Shown here: one piece after another, positions 1-7,927 of the stretch | Layout: every line of letters begins with the position of its first letter | How positions within the stretch are numbered: position 1 is the first letter of the stretch | Assembly: GCA_003221615.1 (NCBI GenBank) | Contig: QHSQ01000130.1 | Location: 1-36,854 of the forward strand | Direction: 5' to 3' | From: Candidatus Rokuibacteriota bacterium | GTDB lineage: Bacteria; Methylomirabilota; Methylomirabilia; Rokubacteriales; CSP1-6 | Length of the DNA stretch: 36,854 nucleotides | Notes under the pieces: generated by a model | What the model saw: the letters and a program-made list of their open reading frames with translations, nothing else | The model's database searches: none | What the model was told of the DNA's origin: nothing | Program-made: the position numbers and the translations under genes

Positions 1-1
1 G

Positions 2-244
2 TGGAAGCCTCGGGGCGCCTACTACATCCTGACGGACGTCGCGCACTTCATGAAGCGCTACGACGTCCCCGACGACACGGCGTTCGCGATGTGGCTCATC
101 ACGAACGTCGGCGTCGCGACGGTGCCCGGCTCGTCCTTCTATGCCCACCCCGAGCTCGGCCGCACGAAGATCCGGTTCTGCTTCCCGAAGACCGACGACA
201 TGCTTCGGGACGCGGGAGAGCGCCTCCTCAAGCTTCGCTCGTGA
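2..244 (+). CDS. Aminotransferase class I/II, C-terminal fragment (cut by window edge)
   Basis: Only the last 80 or so residues are inside the window; the frame is open from base 2. The text resembles the C-terminal small domain of fold-type I PLP aminotransferases of the aspartate aminotransferase group: a KPRGAYY start, VGVATVPGSSFY in the middle, and an IRFCFPK segment near the end, where the Arg after the glycine/threonine region normally binds the substrate carboxylate. The PLP lysine lies upstream, outside the window, so the substrate cannot be told. The stop TGA overlaps the GTG start of the next gene (GTGA at 241-244), so translation is probably coupled to glycerate kinase. Confidence 0.8.
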   Translation, partial: WKPRGAYYILTDVAHFMKRYDVPDDTAFAMWLITNVGVATVPGSSFYAHPELGRTKIRFCFPKTDDMLRDAGERLLKLRS

Positions 245-1503
245 CCTCGCGCGACGCCGTGCGCGCCATATGGCAAGCGGCGCTGGCAGCGGGCGACGTG
301 ACGCCGCTCGTCCGAAGCCATCTCCACCTCGATCGCCAACACACCCGGATCTTCCTCCTGGGCGCCGGCAAGGCGAGTGGGGCGATGGCGGCCGCGGCGG
401 AGGAAGTCGCCGGCGACCGCGTGGCCGGGGGCTTCGTCGTCGTCAAGGACGGCTACGGCGGCCACCTGCGGCGCGTCGAGATCGCCGAGGCGGGTCATCC
501 CGTGCCTGACGCGAGGGGGCTCGCGGCTTCCGGGCGGCTCCTCGAGGTCGCGCGGAGCGCCGGTGAAGACGATCTCGTCTTGTTCCTGGTCTCCGGCGGC
601 GGCTCCGCCTTGACGCCGGCGCCTGCGCCGCCGATCACCTTGGCCGAGAAGCAGGAGGTCACGCGGCTCCTCCTCGCCTCGGGAGCGGCGATCGGCGAGC
701 TCAACGCGGTCCGCAAGCACCTGTCGGTCTTCAAGGGTGGTCAGCTAGCCCGCGCCGCCTCGCCGGCCACGGTGCTCACGCTCGCGCTGTCGGACGTGAT
801 CGGCGATCCGTTCGACGTGATCGCCTCGGGGCCGACGGCGCCCGATCCGACCACCTTCGCCGACGCGCTCGAGGTGCTGGCGCGGAGAGGACTCTCGGGC
901 CGCGTGCCGCCGTCGGTCGCTCGGCGTCTCGAGGCCGGGCGCGCGGGCGAGATCCGGGAGACGCCGAAGCCCGGAGATCCGCTCTTCGATCGCGTCACCA
1001 ACGTGGTCGTCGGCAACAACGCGCTCGTCACCGATGCGGCGGCGGCGACCGCCAGACGCCTGGGCTATCGAACCGATCTCACGACGCGCGAGCTGCAGGG
1101 CGAGGCCCGCGACGTCGCGCGCGAGTTCGTCGCGCGCGCGCGACGACTCCCGCCGCCGGCCTGCCTCATCGCGGGCGGCGAGACCACCGTGACGGTCCGG
1201 GGGCCGGGGAAGGGCGGCCGTTGTCAGGAGTTCGCCCTGGCCGCCGCGCTCGCGCTCGAGCCCACGGATCGCATCACGATTCTGGCGGCCGGCACCGACG
1301 GCACCGACGGCCCGACCGACGCGACGGGTGCGATCGTCGACGCCGGGAGCATCGCGCGCGGCTCCGCCGCCGGAGCCGATGCCCGGCGCGCGCTGGCCGA
1401 CAACGATGCCTACCGATTTCTGCGCGCGAGCGACGATCTGCTGGTGTCCGGCCCGACCCGCACGAACCTGCTCGATCTCTACGTGGCGGTGAGCGCGACA
1501 TGA
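241..1503 (+). CDS. gckA: Glycerate 2-kinase (MOFRL / DUF4147 family)
   Basis: About 420 residues, the usual length of bacterial D-glycerate 2-kinases, which phosphorylate glycerate with ATP in glyoxylate/serine or tartrate breakdown. The N-terminal DUF4147 domain shows the typical GAGKASGAMA loop early on, then LVSGGGSAL, and an ELNAVRKHLSVFKGGQLA helix. The C-terminal MOFRL domain has an AGGETTVTV strand, LAAGTDGTDGPTDATGA and a DNDAYRFL segment. The GTG at 241 was chosen because it overlaps the preceding stop and because the frame upstream of it has no family similarity. The next gene starts inside its stop codon (ATGA at 1500). An enclosing aminotransferase could feed hydroxypyruvate/glycerate metabolism; that link is inference. 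Confidence 0.9.
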   Translation: MTSRDAVRAIWQAALAAGDVTPLVRSHLHLDRQHTRIFLLGAGKASGAMAAAAEEVAGDRVAGGFVVVKDGYGGHLRRVEIAEAGHPVPDARGLAASGRLLEVARSAGEDDLVLFLVSGGGSALTPAPAPPITLAEKQEVTRLLLASGAAIGELNAVRKHLSVFKGGQLARAASPATVLTLALSDVIGDPFDVIASGPTAPDPTTFADALEVLARRGLSGRVPPSVARRLEAGRAGEIRETPKPGDPLFDRVTNVVVGNNALVTDAAAATARRLGYRTDLTTRELQGEARDVAREFVARARRLPPPACLIAGGETTVTVRGPGKGGRCQEFALAAALALEPTDRITILAAGTDGTDGPTDATGAIVDAGSIARGSAAGADARRALADNDAYRFLRASDDLLVSGPTRTNLLDLYVAVSAT

Positions 1504-3452
1504 GCGCGGATCCCATCCTCTTCCGGGATCTGGCGTATGTCTTCGTCGCCGCGGTGCTCGGCGGATCGCTCGCCTGGCTCACCCGCCAGCCGCTGATTCT
1601 CGGCTACGTCATCGGCGGTCTTCTCATCAGCCCCCTGACCCCCGGGCCGGCGGTCTCCGACATCCACACGTTCGAGCTGTTCGCGGAGATCGGCGTCGTG
1701 CTGCTGATGTTCTCGCTCGGGATCGAATTCTCGCTGAAGGACCTGATGGGCGTGAAGTGGATCGCGCTCGTCGGCGGGCCGATCGGCATCGTCCTGTCCA
1801 CGGCCGTCGGGCTCGCCGTCGGGAGCCTGCTCGGCTGGAGCCCGGTCGCCGGCGCGGTCATCGGCATGGTCGTGTCCCCCGCGAGCACGATGGTGCTGGC
1901 CCGGTTGCTCCTCGATCGCGGCGAGCTCCACAGCCGGCACGGCCGGATCATGATCGGGATCACGCTCGTCGAGGACCTGGCGGCCGTCGTCCTGATCATC
2001 CTGATCCCGGCCCTCGGCACGATGCAGGGCGACCGGGTCCTCGCGGTCGCGAAGGCGCTCCTGACGGCGGCTGCGATCCTGGTGCCGTTCTTCTATCTCG
2101 CCTCGCGCATCCTGCCCCAGGTCCTGGCGCGAGTGGCGCGCACGCGGAACGAGGAACTCCTGCTGCTCGTAACGCTCGCCCTCGGTCTCGGCGCCGCGGC
2201 GGTCACCCAGGCGGCCGGGCTGTCGCTGGCGCTCGGCGCGTTCCTGGCTGGGCTCCTCATCAATCAGTCGGACTACGCGCACGAGATGCTGGCCCGGCTC
2301 CTGTCCCTGCGCGACGCGTTCGTCGCGCTCTTCTTCGTCACGGTCGGCGTCCTGATCGACCTGCGCGTGGTCGTCGACAACATCGGCTTGCTGGGCGTGC
2401 TGGTCGGGCTCGTCGTGATCGGCCAGTGGGCGATCTGGACGGTGGTCTCGCTGCTCTTCCGCCAGTCGCTGTCGACGGCCCTGCTGGTCGGCGTGGGCCT
2501 TGCCCAGATCGGCGAGTTCTCGTTCATCCTCGTCCAGGTGGCGCGCGAGGCCGGTCACGTCGGCGCGGACGTATACAGCGCCACCCTGGCCGCCTCGCTG
2601 GTGACGATTCTGATCAATGCGGCTCTGGTGCGGCTGGTCCCGCGCTGGATCGGTCCGGCGCGGCTGACCAAGGGCTCGATGCCGGCGCTCGGCCTGCCAT
2701 CGGGACCTGCGCTGGAGGGCCACGTGGTCGTGTGCGGCTTCGGCCGGGTCGGCAGCGCGATCGGCGAGGCGCTCGAGACGTTCAACATCCCCTACATGGT
2801 CATCGAGACCGATCCGGACATCGTCAAGAGCCTGCGCGCCCGCAACGTGCCCGCCGTGTTCGGCGACGCCGCCCAGCGGGTCATCCTGGCCGCCGCTCAG
2901 GCCGACCAGGCCGCGCTCGTCATCCTCGCGATTCCCGAGAACGACCGCGCGCGGCAGGCCGTGCGGCGCATTCGCTCGTTCAACCCGACGGTTCAGATCC
3001 TGGCGCGGGTGCACGATCTCGCGTGGCGCGCCCGGCTCATGGAGGCAGGCGCGGCCGAGGTGATCCAGCCGGAAGAGGAGGCCGCGTCGACCCTGATCCG
3101 GCACGCGCTCGAGCGGCTGTCGCTTCCACGCGAGCGGGTGCTGGCCTATCTCAACCGGTTTCGCGGAGCGATGGAGCGGGCCAAGGCCGAAGCCGAAGAG
3201 GTCGGCGCGGGGCTGCCGCAGCTTCGTGAGGTCAGCCTGAGGGGCGGTAACCTCGTGGGCCAGTCGCTGGGCGAGGCGCGCGTGCGCGAGCGGTTCGGGG
3301 TCACCGTCGTCGCCGTCACCCGTGTCACGGGGGAGCAAGTCGCGGATCCGACCGCCGAGACGGTATTGCGCCGGGGCGACCGGCTCCGCCTCTTCGGACT
3401 ACCCCGGCAGATCGACACACTGCTCTCGGGTTCCGAAGTGCTCATCGAATGA
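1500..3452 (+). CDS. CPA2-family cation/proton antiporter with RCK (TrkA-N/TrkA-C) domains, Kef/YbaL type
   Basis: 650 residues. Residues 1-385 are almost wholly hydrophobic and form about 12 membrane segments of the Na+/H+ exchanger fold; LVEDLAAV carries the conserved acidic pair expected in the ion-binding helix. A Rossmann RCK domain begins near residue 407 (HVVVCGFGRVG, the nucleotide-binding glycine loop) and runs to about 525, and a TrkA-C domain closes the protein (SLGEARVRERFGVTVVAVTR). This layout is that of KefB/KefC/YbaL potassium or sodium/proton antiporters in the inner membrane, gated by a nucleotide or thiol ligand. The ATG at 1500 overlaps the stop of glycerate kinase. Ion specificity cannot be read from the sequence. 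Confidence 0.9.
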   Translation: MSADPILFRDLAYVFVAAVLGGSLAWLTRQPLILGYVIGGLLISPLTPGPAVSDIHTFELFAEIGVVLLMFSLGIEFSLKDLMGVKWIALVGGPIGIVLSTAVGLAVGSLLGWSPVAGAVIGMVVSPASTMVLARLLLDRGELHSRHGRIMIGITLVEDLAAVVLIILIPALGTMQGDRVLAVAKALLTAAAILVPFFYLASRILPQVLARVARTRNEELLLLVTLALGLGAAAVTQAAGLSLALGAFLAGLLINQSDYAHEMLARLLSLRDAFVALFFVTVGVLIDLRVVVDNIGLLGVLVGLVVIGQWAIWTVVSLLFRQSLSTALLVGVGLAQIGEFSFILVQVAREAGHVGADVYSATLAASLVTILINAALVRLVPRWIGPARLTKGSMPALGLPSGPALEGHVVVCGFGRVGSAIGEALETFNIPYMVIETDPDIVKSLRARNVPAVFGDAAQRVILAAAQADQAALVILAIPENDRARQAVRRIRSFNPTVQILARVHDLAWRARLMEAGAAEVIQPEEEAASTLIRHALERLSLPRERVLAYLNRFRGAMERAKAEAEEVGAGLPQLREVSLRGGNLVGQSLGEARVRERFGVTVVAVTRVTGEQVADPTAETVLRRGDRLRLFGLPRQIDTLLSGSEVLIE

Positions 3453-3587
3453 GCGAGATGGTCTAAGCGGCTGAAAATCCGCTCACGCCCATCAGTCACT
3501 CACACGGTTATCCACGACTCCGTCACAGCGTTGGTGGAAAACATCTGCACGCGCTGGGGGCAAAAACGGCGGCTGCAACGGCCGTGA

Positions 3588-3593
3588 TATCCT
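3588..3593 (+). promoter_or_regulatory. Candidate -10 element (TATCCT) of rlmN
   Basis: TATCCT lies 7 bases before the ATG at 3601, in a 148-base gap after the antiporter. No Shine-Dalgarno sequence is seen and no good -35 was found. The position would give a leaderless or near-leaderless transcript. A similar arrangement is found before coxD and xdhC. Confidence 0.35.
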
Positions 3594-3600
3594 CCCTTTC

Positions 3601-4659
3601 ATGTCGCGCGTGAACCTCCTCGGTCTCCTGCCTTCCGAGCTCGAGGACCTCGCCGTCGAGCTCGGAGCTTCGCGCTATCGGGGCCGCCAGCTGGCGACGT
3701 GGATCTATCGCAAGTCCGTCTTCGACCTCGAGGCCATGACCGATCTGCCGAAGGACTTTCGCCAGGAGCTCGCCGAGCGGGCCGTGGTCGAGGTGCCCGA
3801 GCTCGAACGGGAGATGCCGTCGGCTGACGGTAGCCGCAAGCTCGTCTTCGCCTTGAACGGCGCAAGCCGCATCAGCTCGGTGCTGATGCCGGACGACGAG
3901 CGGATCACGCTCTGCGTCTCGACCCAGGTCGGCTGCGGCTTCGCGTGCGGCTTCTGCCTGACCGGGGTGATGGGGCTCGAGCGCAATCTGACGGCGGGCG
4001 AGATCGTGTCTCAAGTTCTCGTGTCCAACCGCCTGCTCGAAAAGGAAAGTCGGCGCGTCACTCACATCGTGTTCATGGGCATGGGCGAGCCGCTCGCGAA
4101 CTACGCGGCGGTGGTGAAGGCGCTCCGGATTCTCACGGATGCGAAACTCGGCGTCGCCTATCCTCCCCGTCGGATCACCGTGTCGACCGTCGGGCTCGTC
4201 CCGGGGATCGACAAGCTCGGCCGCGAGGACCTCAAGGTCAACCTTGCGATCTCGCTGCACGCGACCACCGACGAGGTGCGGTCGCGGCTCATGCCGGTGA
4301 ACCGGTCCTTCGATCTCGCGGCGCTGCTCGCCGCCGTCAAGCGCTATCCGCTGGCCTCCCGCCAGCGCGTGTTCTTCGAGTACGTCATGCTCGAGGACGT
4401 CAATGATGCGCTCGATGACGCGCAGCGCCTCGTGCGCCTGCTCCGCGGCGTCAAGGCCAAGGTGAACCTGATCCCGTTCAACGACTGGGAGGGCGCGCGG
4501 TTCCGGCGGCCGCCGCTGGCCCGGATCCTCGCGTTCCAGTCGGTCTTGCTGGACGCCGGGATCACGACGACCGTGAGGTGGAGCAAGGGCGAGGACATCG
4601 GAGCCGCGTGCGGTCAGCTCCGGGAGCCTCTGGCGGTCGCCAGCGCGAGTGACAGCTGA
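3601..4659 (+). CDS. rlmN: Dual-specificity 23S rRNA A2503 / tRNA A37 C2-methyltransferase (radical SAM)
   Basis: 352 residues, normal family length. RlmN makes 2-methyladenosine at A2503 of 23S rRNA and A37 of some tRNAs. The [4Fe-4S] cluster motif CX3CX2C is C112-C116-C119. The two catalytic cysteines are also placed as in the E. coli enzyme: C105, seven residues before the cluster, and C337 in the C-terminal GAACGQL segment. Other family marks are GMGEPLANY, a VSTVGLVPGI strand and SLHATTDEVR. It is the first gene of a plus-strand run; the next gene starts inside its 3' end. The ATG at 3601 is kept because it gives the usual N-terminus (NLLGLLPSELEDL). Confidence 0.95.
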   Translation: MSRVNLLGLLPSELEDLAVELGASRYRGRQLATWIYRKSVFDLEAMTDLPKDFRQELAERAVVEVPELEREMPSADGSRKLVFALNGASRISSVLMPDDERITLCVSTQVGCGFACGFCLTGVMGLERNLTAGEIVSQVLVSNRLLEKESRRVTHIVFMGMGEPLANYAAVVKALRILTDAKLGVAYPPRRITVSTVGLVPGIDKLGREDLKVNLAISLHATTDEVRSRLMPVNRSFDLAALLAAVKRYPLASRQRVFFEYVMLEDVNDALDDAQRLVRLLRGVKAKVNLIPFNDWEGARFRRPPLARILAFQSVLLDAGITTTVRWSKGEDIGAACGQLREPLAVASASDS

Positions 4660-5980
4660 CTTGAGCGCCGCCCGGACCGTTTCCTTCGCAACCCTCGGGT
4701 GCCGGCTCAACCAGGTCGACACGCAGCAGATCCGGACCTTGCTCGAGGCGCGCGGGTACCGAACCGTGGATTTCGACGAGCCCGCCGACGTGGTCGTCGT
4801 CAACACGTGTACCGTGACCGCCCGCGCCGAGCTCTCCGATCGCCAGATCATCCGGCGCGCCGCGCGAGTGAGCCCGGAGGCGACACTGGTCGTGACCGGG
4901 TGCTGGGCTCAGACGAGCCCTGGCGACGTCGCCGCCATGGAGGAGGTCGACCTCGTGGTCGGCAACGGGGACAAGCATCGCTTGCCCGAGCTGCTCGATC
5001 GGATCGGCGCCGAGCGCGTGCACGTCTCGGACATCGGCGAAGTGCGCGCGGTGGAGGTGACGCCCGCGGCGCGCCTCAGCGGCCGCTCGCGCGCGTTCCT
5101 GAAGGTCCAGGACGGTTGCCAGCATCGCTGCGCGTTCTGTGTTGTACCGCTGGCGCGCGGCTCCAGTCGGAGCCTCGAGCGGAAGGCCGTCCTCGAGCAG
5201 GCCCGTCATCTCGTCGAGGCCGGACACCCCGAGCTGGTCCTGACCGGCGTAGACCTCGGGCACTACGGCGCCGATCTCACGCCACGGACGAGCCTGGCGG
5301 CCCTGGTGAGAGCGCTCGCCGAGATTCCCGGCCTGCGCTGGGTGAGACTCTCGTCGCTGCTGCCCGCGTATTTCACGCCGGAGCTGGTCGAGGTCGCGAC
5401 GGCGTCACCGGTGGTGGCGCCCCATTTCCACATCCCGTTGCAGAGCGGTAGCGACCGGGTGCTGAAGGCGATGCGGCGTCCGTACAACACGCGGATGTAC
5501 CGGGCGCTCATCGAGCGTCTGGCCGCCGCGCGGCCGCGGCTCGGCCTCGGGGCCGACCTCATCGCCGGCTTCCCGGGTGAGACCGACACCGACTTCGCCG
5601 AGACCATCGCCTTCGTCCGCGAGTTGCCGTTCTCCTACCTGCACGTCTTCCCGTACTCGGCCCGCGCGGGCACCGAGGCCGCGACGCGAGCGGGGCACCT
5701 CGGCTCGCGCACGATCACGCATCGAAGCCGTGTCCTTCGCGACATCGGCCGCGAGAAGAGCGACGGGTTCCGACGCGGGCTGATCGGGCACGTCGAGGAA
5801 GCGCTCGTACTCGAGACCGTGGATCGTGCGACCGGCGGGCTGGTCGGGCTCACCGGCAATTTCGTCGAGGCCGTGTTCTCGGGCCCGCCGCGGCTCGCGG
5901 GAACGATCACCAGGATTCGCGTCACCGGGGTCGAGCCGGACCGGACGCTCGGCGAGCTCGCCGAGCCCGAGGATCGATGA
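4649..5980 (+). CDS. mtaB: tRNA (N6-threonylcarbamoyladenosine37-C2)-methylthiotransferase
   Basis: 443 residues. MtaB converts t6A37 to ms2t6A37 in ANN-decoding tRNAs with two iron-sulfur clusters and SAM. The N-terminal UPF0004 domain has the three cluster cysteines in LGCRLNQ, NTCTVTA and TGCWAQ. The radical-SAM cluster is C157-X3-C161-X2-C164 (CQHRCAFC), followed by VPLARG, which fits MtaB rather than MiaB or RimO. FHIPLQSGSDRVLKAMRRPY and GLGADLIAGFPGET are family signatures. The last 70 residues would hold the TRAM-like RNA-binding region. The GTG at 4649 overlaps rlmN by 11 bases; an in-frame TTG at 4661 is an alternative start. Confidence 0.92.
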   Translation: MTADLSAARTVSFATLGCRLNQVDTQQIRTLLEARGYRTVDFDEPADVVVVNTCTVTARAELSDRQIIRRAARVSPEATLVVTGCWAQTSPGDVAAMEEVDLVVGNGDKHRLPELLDRIGAERVHVSDIGEVRAVEVTPAARLSGRSRAFLKVQDGCQHRCAFCVVPLARGSSRSLERKAVLEQARHLVEAGHPELVLTGVDLGHYGADLTPRTSLAALVRALAEIPGLRWVRLSSLLPAYFTPELVEVATASPVVAPHFHIPLQSGSDRVLKAMRRPYNTRMYRALIERLAAARPRLGLGADLIAGFPGETDTDFAETIAFVRELPFSYLHVFPYSARAGTEAATRAGHLGSRTITHRSRVLRDIGREKSDGFRRGLIGHVEEALVLETVDRATGGLVGLTGNFVEAVFSGPPRLAGTITRIRVTGVEPDRTLGELAEPEDR

Positions 5981-6981
5981 AAGCCGCCGAGGCCGCGATC
6001 GGCGTCATCGGCGGCAGCGGCCTCTACGAGCTCGAAGGCTTGAGCGACGTCAGGTGGCAGAAGGTGCAGACGCCGTTCGGCGCGCCGTCGGATGCCTACT
6101 GCGTGGGCCGATTCGGCGACCGGCGGGTGATCTTCCTGCCGCGCCACGGCCGCGGCCATCGGGTGACGCCGAGCGAGCTCAACTTCCGCGCCAACATCTG
6201 GGGGCTCAAGTTCCTGGGTGCCCAGTGGGTGATCTCGATCTCGGCGGTCGGCAGCATGAAGGAAGCGATCCGGCCGCTCGATCTGGTCGTCCCGGATCAG
6301 TTCTTCGATGCGACCAGGCGGCGCGTCTCGTCCTTCTTCGGCGACGGCATCGTCGCGCACGTCGGCATGGCGGAGCCGGTCTGCCCCGACCTGGCGGCCG
6401 CGCTCGGGAAGGCGGCGCAGGAGACGAGCGCGACCGTGCACCGCGGCGGGACCTACATCTGCATCGAGGGCCCGCAGTTCTCGACCAGGGCCGAGTCGCG
6501 CATCTATCGTAGCTGGGGCGTGGACGTCATCGGGATGACCAACATGCCCGAGGCGAAGCTCGCGCGCGAGGCCGAGCTCTGCTACGCGACGCTCGCGCTC
6601 GCCACCGACTACGACGTCTGGCACGAGACGCACGCGGCCGTGTCGGTCGAAGCGGTCGTCCAGAACTTGTTGAGGAACGTGGCCACGGCCAAGGATGTCC
6701 TCCGGCGGGTGATTCCCGTCATTGCGGCTCCACGTACGTGTGAGTGCTCGAGCTTGCTCAAGAACGCCGTGATCACCAACCCGAACGCCTTCCCGCCCGC
6801 AACGAGGAAAAAGCTTGGACTGCTACTCGACCCTTACTTTCCGCGCGGCGGGACCCGTGTTCCGCGAGGCCGGAACCGCGTTCCGCGCCAGCGCAACCGC
6901 ATTCCGCGCGAGCGGAGCCGGCGTGCGCCCGCAGCAGGCCACCCTCGGTCCAAGCCGGACTCAAGGACCCCGTTACAATGA
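5977..6981 (+). CDS. mtnP: S-methyl-5'-thioadenosine phosphorylase with an extra basic tail
   Basis: 334 residues; homologues normally end near residue 287. MtnP splits methylthioadenosine with phosphate into adenine and 5-methylthioribose-1-phosphate. Family marks are GVIGGSGLYEL at the start, the phosphate-binding RHGRGHRVTPSELN, CIEGPQFSTRAESRIYRSWG and GMTNMPEAKLAREAELCYA, the last covering the purine and methylthioribose sites. After LLLDPYF, residues 288-315 are four arginine-rich heptads encoded by 21-bp tandem repeats, then 19 more residues of low complexity. The ATG overlaps the mtaB stop, and the tail's stop overlaps the start of the kinase gene (ATGA at 6978). The tail is unlikely to be part of the catalytic fold. 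Confidence 0.92.
   Translation: MKAAEAAIGVIGGSGLYELEGLSDVRWQKVQTPFGAPSDAYCVGRFGDRRVIFLPRHGRGHRVTPSELNFRANIWGLKFLGAQWVISISAVGSMKEAIRPLDLVVPDQFFDATRRRVSSFFGDGIVAHVGMAEPVCPDLAAALGKAAQETSATVHRGGTYICIEGPQFSTRAESRIYRSWGVDVIGMTNMPEAKLAREAELCYATLALATDYDVWHETHAAVSVEAVVQNLLRNVATAKDVLRRVIPVIAAPRTCECSSLLKNAVITNPNAFPPATRKKLGLLLDPYFPRGGTRVPRGRNRVPRQRNRIPRERSRRAPAAGHPRSKPDSRTPLQ
6838..6921 (+). repeat. Four 21-bp tandem repeats in the 3' end of mtnP
   Basis: Units 6838-6858, 6859-6879, 6880-6900 and 6901-6921 share the core TTCCGCG at the start and a CG-rich second half; units 2 and 3 both end in AACCGC. The period is exactly seven codons, so the mtnP frame stays open and encodes heptads of the form (F/V/I)PR-X3-R. 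Confidence 0.85.
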
Positions 6982-7889
6982 GTGAGCTCCTCGTCGTCGG
7001 CTCGGTCGCGCTCGACAGCGTCGAGACGCCGTTCGGCAAGGTGCAAGAGGCGCTCGGCGGCTCCGCGACTTATTTCGCGTACTCGGCGAGCTTCTTCGCC
7101 CCCGTGCACATCGTGGCGACGGTAGGGGAGGACTTCCCCGAGGCGCATCTGAAGCTCCTCGAGGACCGCGGCGTGGACATCGCCGGGCTCCAGACCTCGA
7201 AGGGCCGCACGTTCCGGTGGACCGGCGAATACGGGTACGACCTCAACGAGGCGAAGACCCTCGAGACCCAGCTGAACGTCTTCGCCGAGTTCCGGCCGGT
7301 CCTCGGCGAGGGCCTTGGGCGAACGCCCTTCCTCTTCCTGGCCAACATCGATCCCGAGCTCCAGCTGGACGTGCTGCGCCAGATGAAGGAGCGACCGCGG
7401 CTGGTCGCGCTGGACACGATGAACTTCTGGATCCAGGGCAAGCGCGACGCGCTCCGGCGCGTGCTGGCCGAGGTCGACGTCGTGACGATCAACGACGGCG
7501 AGGCGCGCCAGCTCGCCAGCGAGCCGAACCTGATCCGCGCCGCGCGGGCCATCTCGACGATGGGACCCCGGACCGTCGTCGTCAAGCGCGGAGAGTACGG
7601 CGCGCTGCTGAGCACGGAGAACCGGCTGTTCTTCGTGCCCGCGTACCCGCTCGAGTCGGTCTACGACCCGACCGGTGCCGGCGACACGTTCGCGGGCGGG
7701 TTCATGGGCTATCTCGCCGCCCAGGAGCGGATCGATGCCGCGGCCATGCGTCGGGCGGTCGTCTACGGCTCGGTGATGGCGTCGTTCACGGTCGAGGACT
7801 TCTCGCTCAAGCGGCTGACGCGACTCACGCCCGCCGAGATCTCGGAGCGCTACACGGCCTTCCACGACCTGATCCGGGTCGAGCCGTAG
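6978..7889 (+). CDS. PfkB-family carbohydrate/nucleoside kinase
   Basis: 303 residues of the ribokinase/PfkB fold. The N-terminal SVALDSVETPFG strand and EALGGSATYFA (the sugar-binding GG region) are followed near the C-terminus by the PfkB signature DPTGAGDTFAGGFMGYL, with D236 as the expected catalytic base. The substrate is not fixed by the sequence. Its start overlaps the mtnP stop, so a role in purine nucleoside or (deoxy)ribose salvage is reasonable inference; adenosine kinase-like activity is one possibility. The gap to larE is 38 bases. Confidence 0.85.
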   Translation: MSELLVVGSVALDSVETPFGKVQEALGGSATYFAYSASFFAPVHIVATVGEDFPEAHLKLLEDRGVDIAGLQTSKGRTFRWTGEYGYDLNEAKTLETQLNVFAEFRPVLGEGLGRTPFLFLANIDPELQLDVLRQMKERPRLVALDTMNFWIQGKRDALRRVLAEVDVVTINDGEARQLASEPNLIRAARAISTMGPRTVVVKRGEYGALLSTENRLFFVPAYPLESVYDPTGAGDTFAGGFMGYLAAQERIDAAAMRRAVVYGSVMASFTVEDFSLKRLTRLTPAEISERYTAFHDLIRVEP

Positions 7890-7927
7890 GTGCGCGCCGC
7901 GGTGACACGCGCGCGACAATAGATCGT

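Noticed and set aside
1479..3338. 619-codon open frame on the minus strand opposite the antiporter
   Set aside because: It is rich in Asp, Arg, His and Gln with no domain, as expected of an antisense shadow in GC-rich DNA; the plus strand encodes a clear antiporter.
3453..3495. tRNA-like text (GGTCTAAGCGGCTGAAAATCC) after the antiporter gene
   Set aside because: A small anticodon-like stem can be drawn, but no acceptor or T stem pairs with it.
6838..6921. CRISPR-like array in mtnP
   Set aside because: The 21-bp units are adjacent with no spacers and keep the reading frame, so they are coding tandem repeats.
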